A stretch of DNA of 13,007 nucleotides from Kiloniellales bacterium (GTDB taxonomy: Bacteria > Pseudomonadota > Alphaproteobacteria > Kiloniellales > JAKSBE01): contig JASJAL010000214.1 of NCBI GenBank assembly GCA_030067055.1, positions 1 to 13,007 of the forward strand. The letters are read 5' to 3'. The position numbers were made by a program, and so were the translations under genes. The notes under the pieces were generated by a model, which was given only the letters and a program-made list of their open reading frames with translations, was not told the DNA's origin and did no database searches. Below, in pieces: positions 7,045 through 13,007 of this stretch (positions are counted from its first letter, which is position 1; each line of letters starts with the position of its first letter).

Positions 7045-7977
7045 TCAGAACGACGAGCTCAGCCGGATCTTGCGTTTCTCCCACTCGATCATCATGGAAA
7101 GGGCCATGTGACCAAAGGCGAAATAGATGCCGAGCGGGAAAAAGATCGCCGCCAGGCCGTACTTCCAGGACAGCAGGCCAAGGCCCTCGAAGAGCCAGTC
7201 GAGACTGGCGTAGAGCATCAGCAGCGAGAGGACCGCGATCACCCGAAAGGCGGGTCCGAGGCGCTTGATCGCCTGCTCGCCGCGCCACCAGAGGGCGAAG
7301 AGCGGGTTGCGCCGGGCCCGGATCAGGGCCATCAGCTCCAAGGCACCGTCATGGTCCGGGCTCTGGGTCAGCGCCAGCACGGCGTGGTCCAGTGCCGCTT
7401 CCGTGTCGCCTTGGCGGCAGAGCACTTCGCCCATGACCAGGCAGGCGCCCAGGTGCTGCGGGTTGACCCTGAGGGCCCGCTCGGCGGTCTCGTAGGCCCG
7501 GGCCAGGTCGTTGCGGTCCAGCGCGATGTCGGCGGCCAGGGCGAGGGAATCCAGATGCTGCGGGTCGATCTTGAGGGCCTGGTCCAGCCAATCCAGGGCG
7601 CGCTTCGGCTTCATTCGGGCCTTCCACAGGAGGGCCAGGCCGAAGTAGCCTTCCGGGTCGCCGGCGTCCAGGTCGATGGCGGCGCAGAACGCGCGCTCGG
7701 CGTTGGTCCAGTCGCTACGCGCCATGGCGACCAGGCCGTCGACCCAATGGTGAAAGCCCTGCTCGGCGTCGAGGGTCAGCGCCGTGGCGATGGCCCGGCT
7801 GGCGTCGTCGATCCGCTCCTGGTTCAGGCGGCAGAGGGCGAGCAAGGCGAAGGCACGGGCATTTTCGGGATCGCCGCCGAGGACCCGCTTGAGGCTATCG
7901 ACCGCGCCCCCGTAGTTGCCCTGCTGGTACTGAACCAGCGCCAATTCCAGGTCGGGATCGTTGCGCCGCCAGGGCAA
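7045..7977 (-). CDS. TPR protein with two C-terminal membrane segments (paralogue)
   Basis: 310 residues. About six TPR units span 8-210, with typical turns (ALKIDPQ at 134-140, ALRVNPQ at 168-174). The juxtamembrane stretch LIRARRNPLFALWW (218-231) matches the other TPR-membrane protein of this cluster closely. Two hydrophobic helices follow at about 246-265 and 273-293, then a basic tail (EWEKRKIR). No signal peptide is present, so the TPR domain is expected in the cytoplasm. The start is TTG at 7977, chosen because GAGGGA precedes it by 8 nt and no ATG or GTG lies nearby in frame. It begins 40 nt after the AAA+ ATPase gene ends. It is likely a membrane-tethered adaptor for that ATPase; this is inference from order and TPR content. 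Confidence 0.85.
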   Translation of the reverse strand: MPWRRNDPDLELALVQYQQGNYGGAVDSLKRVLGGDPENARAFALLALCRLNQERIDDASRAIATALTLDAEQGFHHWVDGLVAMARSDWTNAERAFCAAIDLDAGDPEGYFGLALLWKARMKPKRALDWLDQALKIDPQHLDSLALAADIALDRNDLARAYETAERALRVNPQHLGACLVMGEVLCRQGDTEAALDHAVLALTQSPDHDGALELMALIRARRNPLFALWWRGEQAIKRLGPAFRVIAVLSLLMLYASLDWLFEGLGLLSWKYGLAAIFFPLGIYFAFGHMALSMMIEWEKRKIRLSSSF

Positions 7978-7985
7978 GGATCAAG

Positions 7986-7991
7986 TCCCTC
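7986..7991 (-). promoter_or_regulatory. Ribosome binding site deciding a TTG start
   Basis: GAGGGA on the minus strand, 8 nt upstream of TTG at 7977. It is one of the best ribosome sites in the cluster and the main reason to accept TTG as the initiator of the TPR gene. Confidence 0.65.
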
Positions 7992-8017
7992 GAGAAGGCG
8001 CGCCCGAGGGCAGCGGC

Positions 8018-9358
8018 TCACATCTTGCCATGCTTGCGCAGAAACTCGAGAACGGCGTTGTACTGGCCGCCATCGTTGGCATAGCGCGCGTAGTTGCGCG
8101 CCGTGGTCAGCCACTCCAGGGTCGTGGCCGCCGAGTCCTGCAGGGCGTCCTTCAGGAACTCGGCCTCGATCGGTACCTCGTGGCCGCTGTCGATCGAGCG
8201 CTCGATCGCGATGTCGCTGGCGGTCTCGACGATGTTCTTCAGGTCGGCACCGGAATAGCCGCTGGTGGACTTGGCGATGACGTCCAGGTCGATACCGGGA
8301 ACGACCGGCCGCTCTTCGAGCTCGAGGCCCAGGATCGCGGCCCGGGCTTCGCGGTCCGGCGGCGGGACGAAGAAGGTCCGATCGAAGCGGCCCGGACGGC
8401 GGAAGGCCGGATCGAGTGCCCAGGGCACGTTGGTCGCGCCCAGCACCAGGACACCCTGATTGTCCTGGTTGAAGCCGTCCATCTCGGACAGGAACTGGCT
8501 GACCACCTTGGCCGAGGTGCCCTCGTGGCTGTACTGGCGCTTGGCGCCGACCGCCTCGATCTCGTCGAAGAACAGCACGGCCGGCGCCTGCTGGCGCGCC
8601 GATTCGAAGATACCGTGCAGCTTGCGCTCGGATTCCCCGATGTACATGTCGAGGATGTCCGAGATCATGACGTTGAAGAACTTGGCTTTGCATTCGCCGG
8701 CCGTGGCCCGGGCCAGCAGGGTCTTGCCGCAGCCCGGCGGACCGTAGAGCAGGATGCCGCCGCCGATGCGCTTGCGGAACTTCTGGAACAGCGAGGGCTT
8801 GAGGTAGGGCAGGATGATCTTCCGCCGGATCTCCTCTTTCACCTTGTCCAGGCCGTGGACGTTGGCGAAGGTGACGCGCTCCTGCTCCGGCATTAGGGCC
8901 CGGTGCAGGTCCTCGGCCATGGTGTCGTCGTTGGAGATGACCCGCAATCTTGGCCGGTTGTCCGCGATCGCCGGCTTGAAGGCCTTGAGTTGTGCGCCGA
9001 GGTCGGGATCCTCCAGCGCCGGGTTGGCGCGCACCGCTGCCTGATACTCTGTCTGACCCTCTTCCTCCCGGCCAAGCTCCAGCAGGGCGCGGGCCCGCTC
9101 CAGGCGGACTTCGGCGCTGTCGTCGGTGAGGAAGGCGAGGGCGGTCTCCGGCAGGTCGGCGGCGATGCTTGCGCGCCCGGCCAGCAGGCGGTCCTCGGCC
9201 CGGTCGAGATCCTCTGCAGCCAGCGGCGCAAGCAGGCTATTGAGCTCGTCGACCCGATCGGCATCCAGATGCAGGCGGATCACCGAGAGGCGCAGGGCGA
9301 TATTTTCAGGGCTTGCGGCGAGCGCCGCGGTGAGCGAGTGAATCAGCTGAGCGTCCAT
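8018..9358 (-). CDS. AAA+ ATPase with TPR-like N-terminal domain
   Basis: 446 residues from ATG 9358. Residues 1-125 are helical and TPR-like; the clearest repeat is at about 88-114 (ALLELGREEEG, YQAAVRANP). The AAA module follows: Walker A GPPGCGKT 206-213, pore-loop motif MYIGESE 238-244 (aromatic Tyr239), Walker B VLFFDE 261-266, sensor 1 GATN 307-310, RRPGRFDR 320-327 containing the arginine fingers, and GYSGADL 367-373. All catalytic residues are intact, so it should be an active hexameric ATPase of the classic (Cdc48/FtsH/SpoVK-like) clade. It has no membrane helix and no protease domain. A C-terminal extension (410-446) is Tyr/Asn-rich. The frame extends upstream to a TTG at 9502, but that stretch looks non-coding. 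Its product probably remodels or unfolds a protein, likely with the two TPR-membrane proteins encoded immediately downstream. Confidence 0.88.
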   Translation of the reverse strand: MDAQLIHSLTAALAASPENIALRLSVIRLHLDADRVDELNSLLAPLAAEDLDRAEDRLLAGRASIAADLPETALAFLTDDSAEVRLERARALLELGREEEGQTEYQAAVRANPALEDPDLGAQLKAFKPAIADNRPRLRVISNDDTMAEDLHRALMPEQERVTFANVHGLDKVKEEIRRKIILPYLKPSLFQKFRKRIGGGILLYGPPGCGKTLLARATAGECKAKFFNVMISDILDMYIGESERKLHGIFESARQQAPAVLFFDEIEAVGAKRQYSHEGTSAKVVSQFLSEMDGFNQDNQGVLVLGATNVPWALDPAFRRPGRFDRTFFVPPPDREARAAILGLELEERPVVPGIDLDVIAKSTSGYSGADLKNIVETASDIAIERSIDSGHEVPIEAEFLKDALQDSAATTLEWLTTARNYARYANDGGQYNAVLEFLRKHGKM

Positions 9359-9404
9359 TGCGGTCGCACCACCCGTTTCGATTGCGAGTTCGGGCTGTTC
9401 GAGT

Positions 9405-9430
9405 GCCGCTAAAGTGCAGCACTTGGCGGC
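9405..9430. other. Strong hairpin between speE and the AAA gene
   Basis: GCCGC (9405-9409) pairs with GCGGC (9426-9430), and AAGTG (9412-9416) pairs with CACTT (9420-9424). There is a 2x1 internal loop and a 3-nt terminal loop, giving ten base pairs. No T run follows on the minus strand. It may slow or partly stop transcription from speDE, or be a leader structure 47 nt upstream of the AAA start. Confidence 0.5.
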
Positions 9431-9538
9431 GGTCTGCAAATCAAGATCGCCGTCAGGACGCCGAGACATCGGTGGCATGCCGGCACCGGGGCCCGATGCC
9501 AAGCTGTTTCGCGGTCGGTGAAGTATCGGGCGAAGACG

Positions 9539-10405
9539 TCAGGAGTCGAGCAGCGGCCGGAGGTAGGGCGGCATGGCAAAGGCGCCCTGGTGCACTGTCG
9601 GCGTGTAGTAGCGGGTCTCGATCCCGGCCGCGGCAAAGCGCTGCTCCAGCGTCGCCGTCTCGGTCGTCAGGTCTGCCGCGTCCCGGGCGGCCATGGCGAA
9701 GACCATGTCCCCGCCGAAGAAGCTGGGTACGGCAACCCGGTAACAACTGGTGGCCGCGAAGTTGCGGCCCAAGGCTGCGAGCGGCTTCGCCAGGGATTCC
9801 GGCTCGGTGAAGGGCACCGCGTTCTGGGTGACCACCAGGCCGCCTTCGGCCAGAAGGCCGGCACAATCGGCATAGAAGCTCTCGGTGAAGAGAACCTCGC
9901 CCGGCCCGACCGGATCGGTGGAATCGATCAGGATAAGGTCGAAAGGCTCCCGCTGGCCCTTTTGCTCGGCGACCCAGGCCAAGCCGTCGGCGATCACCAG
10001 CTCCAGACGCGGGTCATCGAAGGCCTGGCCGCAAATCGCGGTCAGATGGGCCTTGGAAAAGTCGATCACCGACTGGTCGATCTCGACGAGAGTCGCCGCG
10101 CGAAGCTTCGGGTGTTTCAGCAACTCCTCCAGGGCGCCGCCATCGCCGCCGCCGACGATCAGGGCGCGCTCGACCGCGCCGTGGGCCAGGACCGGCACGT
10201 GGACCAGCATCTCGTGATAGAAGAACTCGTCGCGCTCGGTGGTCTGGACGATGCCGTCCAGCGCCAGGACCCGCCCGAAGAGCGGGTTCTCGAAGAGCAG
10301 CAGGTCCTGGTGATCCGTCTTCGCTTGATGCAGGACCCGCTCGACCCGCAGCTGCAGGCGCCAGGCTCCGAATTCGCGATCGGCCTCTTCCGACCAAGCG
10401 GTCAT
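9539..10405 (-). CDS. speE: Spermidine synthase
   Basis: 288 residues; transfers the aminopropyl group of decarboxylated AdoMet to putrescine, giving spermidine in the cytoplasm. Diagnostic motifs are present: LDGIVQTTERDEFFYHEML (49-67), the nucleotide-binding GGGDGG (85-90), VEID (107-110) at the end of the next strand, and the catalytic DSTDPVGPGE (161-170) with Asp161 and Asp164. The length matches bacterial SpeE. The ATG at 10405 overlaps the speD stop in an ATGA, so translation is coupled. The frame is open further upstream inside speD, but that extension is Arg/Gly-rich and not SpeE-like. Confidence 0.95.
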   Translation of the reverse strand: MTAWSEEADREFGAWRLQLRVERVLHQAKTDHQDLLLFENPLFGRVLALDGIVQTTERDEFFYHEMLVHVPVLAHGAVERALIVGGGDGGALEELLKHPKLRAATLVEIDQSVIDFSKAHLTAICGQAFDDPRLELVIADGLAWVAEQKGQREPFDLILIDSTDPVGPGEVLFTESFYADCAGLLAEGGLVVTQNAVPFTEPESLAKPLAALGRNFAATSCYRVAVPSFFGGDMVFAMAARDAADLTTETATLEQRFAAAGIETRYYTPTVHQGAFAMPPYLRPLLDS

Positions 10406-10890
10406 GCGGTGACGCGGCCGCGCCGCAGCTCCTCGACCTCGACCCGCGCGGCCGCGAAGGCTTCGCGCAGGACTGGGATTGCCGCCTGGGGTTCGGCATC
10501 GCCACACATAAAGACGTCGAGCGCAGCGTAGTCGCGCTCCGGCCAAGTGTGGATGCTGATATGCGATTCCGCCAGCACCGCCACACCGGAGACCCCACCG
10601 TTGGGCGTGAAGTGGTGCAGATGAAGGTGCAGCAAGGTTGCCCCCGAGGCCTCGACGCAGGCGCGCAAGGTGCGGTCCACATGATCGAGATCGTCCAGGC
10701 GCCCGGCGTCCCAGAGGTCGATGATCAGGTGCGTGCCCGCGAAGCGCTGGCCGTCGCGTTCCTGGAAGTAGTCTTTCTGTGCGGGGGAAGTCCCCGGTCG
10801 CTCGTCGTCCTGCCTGCCCTGCGGTCGGGGTGTTCTTGGCTCGTCATCCAAGTCCGTCCCCAGTTGAGGGAGGGCTTTGCTCTGCAGCAT
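10402..10890 (-). CDS. speD: S-adenosylmethionine decarboxylase proenzyme
   Basis: 162 residues; decarboxylates AdoMet to supply the aminopropyl donor for SpeE. It is a pyruvoyl enzyme of the short prokaryotic (B. subtilis/Thermotoga, class 1B) type. The self-cleavage site is AESHISIHTWPE at 107-118, with Ser109 becoming the pyruvoyl group, and the catalytic Cys is at 129 in DVFMCGD. HLHHFTPNGGVSGVAV (90-105) precedes it as usual. Compared with the roughly 125-residue family members, it carries about 45 extra N-terminal residues, rich in Asp, Pro, Arg and Gln and probably disordered. The ATG at 10890 has GGAGAG six nt upstream, so the extension seems to be truly translated. First gene of the leftward run; its leader contains a 21-bp dyad. 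Confidence 0.93.
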   Translation of the reverse strand: MLQSKALPQLGTDLDDEPRTPRPQGRQDDERPGTSPAQKDYFQERDGQRFAGTHLIIDLWDAGRLDDLDHVDRTLRACVEASGATLLHLHLHHFTPNGGVSGVAVLAESHISIHTWPERDYAALDVFMCGDAEPQAAIPVLREAFAAARVEVEELRRGRVTA

Positions 10891-10896
10891 CGCTCA

Positions 10897-10902
10897 CTCT
10901 CC
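10897..10902 (-). promoter_or_regulatory. Ribosome binding site of speD
   Basis: GGAGAG on the minus strand, 6 nt before the ATG at 10890. It decides in favour of the long form of SpeD. Confidence 0.7.
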
Positions 10903-10918
10903 AACAACCAGTAGATGG

Positions 10919-10939
10919 CCCAGATACTCTCTATCAGGG
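10919..10939. promoter_or_regulatory. 21-bp dyad (candidate operator or leader hairpin) upstream of speD
   Basis: The pattern is CCC-A-GATA-CTCTC-TATC-A-GGG: seven paired positions on each side, one A-A mismatch and a 5-nt centre. It lies 28 nt upstream of the speD start and just before its ribosome site. The size and symmetry suit a dimeric repressor site, or an RNA hairpin in the speD leader. Confidence 0.45.
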
Positions 10940-11163
10940 AGGGCTGTTTATGGAGCCTTGGGCCTGGGATTTCAAGAAACGAATCCTCGTAAGGTTGACG
11001 TAAACGACCGCACACCCGGTGGTTGCTTTCCTCGGTCTTGTCGAGGCGCGGATGAACCACATGACCATCTGCGACGCCCGTGGCGATCTCCACGCAACGG
11101 GCTAAGCGCGGCTTGATGGTGGCGGCGAATGCCTTAGTCTCATTCCAAGGCGGGCGAGGGACC

Positions 11164-12315
11164 ATGACCGAGATCAACGACTTCCAGGACATTCGCGACG
11201 GCGTACGGGCACTCTGCGCGCGCTTTCCCGGCAGCTACTGGCGCGCGCTGGACCGCGAGCGGCGCTATCCAGAGGCCTTCGTCCAGGCCTTGACCGAGGC
11301 CGGCTATCTGGCCTGCCTGGTTCCGGAGGCCTACGGCGGCAGCGGCCTGCCGCTCAGCGCGGCGGCGGCCGTGCTGGAGGAGATCCACACCGCCGGCTGC
11401 AACGGCGCGGCCTGTCACGCCCAGATGTACACCATGGGTACGATCCTCAAGCACGGCAGCGAGGCCCAGAAGCAGGCCTACCTGCCGGAGATCGCCGCCG
11501 GCCGCCTGCGGCTCCAGGCCTTCGGCGTGACAGAGCCGACCAGCGGCACGGATACCTTGTCGCTGCGCACCACGGCTACCCGCGATGGTGACTGCTACGT
11601 CGTGAACGGCCAGAAGGTCTGGACCAGCCGGGCCGAGTATTCGGATCTGATGCTGCTCCTGGCCCGGACCACGCCCAAGGACAAGGTGCAGAAGAAGGGC
11701 GAGGGCCTGTCGGTGTTCCTGGTCGACCTGCGCGCGACCGAGGGCATCGAGATCCGCCCGATCCCGACCATGATCAACCACGCCACGACCGAGGTTTTCC
11801 TCAGCGACGTCCGGGTGCCGGCGGAGAGCTTGATCGGCGAGGAAGGTCAGGGCTTCCGCTACATCCTGGACGGCATGAACGCGGAGCGCATCCTGATCGC
11901 CGCCGAGTGCCTGGGCGATGCCCGCTGGTTCATCGAGACCGCGAGCACCTATGCCAAGGAGCGGAGAGTCTTCGACCGGCCGATCGGCCAGAACCAGGGT
12001 GTGCAGTTTCCGATCGCCCGCGCCTTTGCTCAGACCGAGGCGGCGGAGCTGATGATCCGCAAGGCGGCCGCGCTCTTCGACGCTGGCGAACGTTGCGGCA
12101 AGGAAGCCAACCTGGCCAAGCTGCTCGCTTCCGAGGCCTCCTGGGCGGCCGGCGAAGCTTGCCTGCAAAGCCACGGCGGCTTCGGTTTCGCCGAGGAGTA
12201 CGACGTCGAGCGCAAGTGGCGAGAGACCCGGCTCTACCAGATCGCCCCGATCTCGACCAACCTGATTCTCTCCTACCTGGCCGAGCACGTCCTCGGTCTG
12301 CCTCGGTCGTACTGA
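11164..12315 (+). CDS. Acyl-CoA dehydrogenase family flavoprotein
   Basis: 383 residues; FAD-dependent alpha,beta-desaturation of an acyl-CoA, with electrons passing to ETF. Domain order is normal: helical N-domain (1-115), beta-domain with FGVTEPTSGTDT (120-131) and VNGQKVWTSRAEYSD (147-161) for FAD/substrate binding, and a C-terminal helical domain with FDRPIGQNQGVQF (270-282) and QSHGGFGFAEEY (335-346). The canonical C-terminal catalytic Glu (YEGT in MCAD) is absent: the site reads YQIAPIS at 358-364. Glu241 in NAERI occupies the alternative position used by isovaleryl-CoA and long-chain dehydrogenases. The ATG at 11164 has GAGGGA directly ahead; an in-frame ATG at 11080 is not supported. 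Paired with the CoA-transferase 9 nt downstream. The substrate is unknown, probably a branched or substituted short acyl-CoA. Confidence 0.92.
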   Translation: MTEINDFQDIRDGVRALCARFPGSYWRALDRERRYPEAFVQALTEAGYLACLVPEAYGGSGLPLSAAAAVLEEIHTAGCNGAACHAQMYTMGTILKHGSEAQKQAYLPEIAAGRLRLQAFGVTEPTSGTDTLSLRTTATRDGDCYVVNGQKVWTSRAEYSDLMLLLARTTPKDKVQKKGEGLSVFLVDLRATEGIEIRPIPTMINHATTEVFLSDVRVPAESLIGEEGQGFRYILDGMNAERILIAAECLGDARWFIETASTYAKERRVFDRPIGQNQGVQFPIARAFAQTEAAELMIRKAAALFDAGERCGKEANLAKLLASEASWAAGEACLQSHGGFGFAEEYDVERKWRETRLYQIAPISTNLILSYLAEHVLGLPRSY

Positions 12316-12324
12316 GGCGGCACC

Positions 12325-13007
12325 ATGACCGACAAGCCCCTCGACGGCCTTCTGGTGGTCACCCTGGAGCAGGCGGTGGCGGCGCCGACCTGCTCGGTGC
12401 GCCTGGCCGATGCCGGGGCGCGGGTGATCAAGATCGAGAGGCCGGAGGGCGACTTCGCCCGCGGTTACGACCGGGTGGCCCGTGGCGAGAGCGCCTACTT
12501 CGTCTGGCTCAATCGCGGCAAGGAGTCGATCGCGCTCGACCTGAAGCAGCCCGAGCACCTCGCGCTGGCCCGGCGCATGATCGGCAAGGCCGACGTCTTC
12601 ATCCAGAACTTGGCACCCGGCGCCTCTGCGCGCTTGGGCCTCGATCCCGAGGCGCTACGCGCCGAGCATCCGCGGCTGATCACCTGCTCGATCTCAGGCT
12701 ACGGCGAGACTGGTCCCTATGCCGAGATGAAGGCTTACGACCTGCTGGTCCAGGCCGAGAGCGGGCTAGCCGCGATCACCGGGCGGCCCGAGGGTCCGGG
12801 CCGGGTCGGGGTCTCGGTTTGCGACATCGCCGCCGGCATGTACGCCCACGCCGCCGTCCTGGAGGCGCTGTTGGCCCGCGAGCGCACGGGCGAGGGACAG
12901 TCGGTCGCGGTCTCGCTCTTCGATGCCTTGGCCGACTGGATGACCGTGCCCTTGCTGCACTACGACTACGGCGGCGCAGCGCCTCAGCGGGTCGGCCTCA
13001 ACCATCC
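12325..13007 (+). CDS. Class III (CaiB/BaiF) CoA-transferase, 3' end cut by window
   Basis: 227 codons are visible of an expected ~380-400. The family moves CoA between carboxylic acids through an aspartyl-CoA intermediate. Seen here: the N-terminal LDGLLVVTLEQAVAAPTCS (6-24), GARVIKIERPEGDFAR (31-46), WLNRGKESIALDL (61-73), FIQNLAPG (92-99), the ISGYGETGPY segment (123-132) and Asp139 in KAYDLLVQAESGL, matching the catalytic Asp. The ATG at 12325 follows the dehydrogenase stop by 9 nt, and its GAGG ribosome site (12314-12317) overlaps that stop, so the two are co-translated. It probably activates the acid whose CoA ester is the substrate of the neighbouring dehydrogenase. Substrate not deducible. 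Confidence 0.92.
   Translation, partial: MTDKPLDGLLVVTLEQAVAAPTCSVRLADAGARVIKIERPEGDFARGYDRVARGESAYFVWLNRGKESIALDLKQPEHLALARRMIGKADVFIQNLAPGASARLGLDPEALRAEHPRLITCSISGYGETGPYAEMKAYDLLVQAESGLAAITGRPEGPGRVGVSVCDIAAGMYAHAAVLEALLARERTGEGQSVAVSLFDALADWMTVPLLHYDYGGAAPQRVGLNH

Larger units (their letters stand above)
10891..11163. other. Divergent intergenic region between speD and the acyl-CoA dehydrogenase
   Basis: 273 bp without a gene, serving as leader and promoter region for two divergent units. It holds a 21-bp near-palindrome close to speD (10919-10939) and a nested hairpin in the middle (11019-11060). No convincing sigma70 promoter was found on either strand: a TTGAAA/TAAACA pair on the minus strand (10970-10975, 10945-10950) has a 19-nt spacer, which is too long to trust. 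The ribosome site GAGGGA sits at 11156-11161, just before the dehydrogenase ATG. Confidence 0.6.

Noticed and set aside
7108..8896. Long plus-strand frames (7108-8280 and 7961-8896) over the TPR and AAA genes
   Set aside because: No family motifs; the minus-strand proteins have clear TPR and AAA motifs in order.
9474..9500. GGCAT...ATGCC inverted repeat downstream of speE as a terminator
   Set aside because: Only 5 bp with a 17-nt loop that does not extend the stem; no T run.
9359..9502. N-terminal extension of the AAA protein from TTG 9502
   Set aside because: The segment contains the hairpin, lacks a ribosome site and has irregular composition; ATG 9358 begins a natural helical repeat domain.
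11140..12558. 472-codon minus-strand frame over the acyl-CoA dehydrogenase
   Set aside because: Antisense shadow; the sense strand encodes a full dehydrogenase and continues into the CoA-transferase.
1..13007. Mobile elements, CRISPR, tRNA or defence-island content
   Set aside because: No transposase or integrase motifs, no regularly spaced repeats and no tRNA-like cloverleaf were seen; base composition appears even throughout.

Overview
The window is about 13 kb of GC-rich, densely coded bacterial DNA. Gene content (AdoMet decarboxylase plus spermidine synthase in tandem, the dgcN-dgcA pair, and an acyl-CoA dehydrogenase beside a class III CoA-transferase) and the base composition suggest an alphaproteobacterium, perhaps of the Rhodospirillales/Kiloniellales kind. 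This placement is inference; there is no rRNA or other taxonomic marker. I saw no tRNA, rRNA, CRISPR array, insertion sequence or integrase. The longest gap without a gene is 273 bases.

Left block (1-3704): a gamma-glutamyltransferase-family gene, cut by the window start, is transcribed leftward from a 125-bp divergent intergenic region. Rightward run dgcN and dgcA, whose families convert D-glutamate to L-glutamate through N-acetyl-D-glutamate. A gamma-glutamyl hydrolase/transferase next to a D-glutamate catabolic pair suggests a local supply of D-Glu from gamma-glutamyl compounds. A possible terminator follows dgcA, then a stand-alone Ca2+/Na+ antiporter-family gene (3835-4797) with an inverted repeat in its leader.

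Central block (4805-10890, all minus strand, read right to left): speD and speE overlap by 4 nt and make spermidine from decarboxylated AdoMet. After 180 nt containing a strong hairpin come an AAA+ ATPase with a TPR-like N-terminus, a TPR protein with two C-terminal membrane segments, a four-helix membrane protein, a second TPR/two-helix membrane protein paralogous to the first, and a class I methyltransferase. The last five genes are tightly spaced, with gaps of 40-66 nt and one 23-nt overlap, so they look like one operon. I do not recognise this AAA/TPR/membrane set as a named system; it is the best candidate here for something undescribed. The simplest model is a soluble AAA+ motor working with two membrane-anchored TPR scaffolds.

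Right block (11164-13007): an acyl-CoA dehydrogenase and, 9 nt downstream, a CaiB/BaiF-type (class III) CoA-transferase that runs off the window. Together they would activate an acid as its CoA ester and desaturate it; the substrate is not evident. They are divergent from speD. The 273-bp region between them holds a 21-bp dyad just upstream of speD and a nested hairpin.
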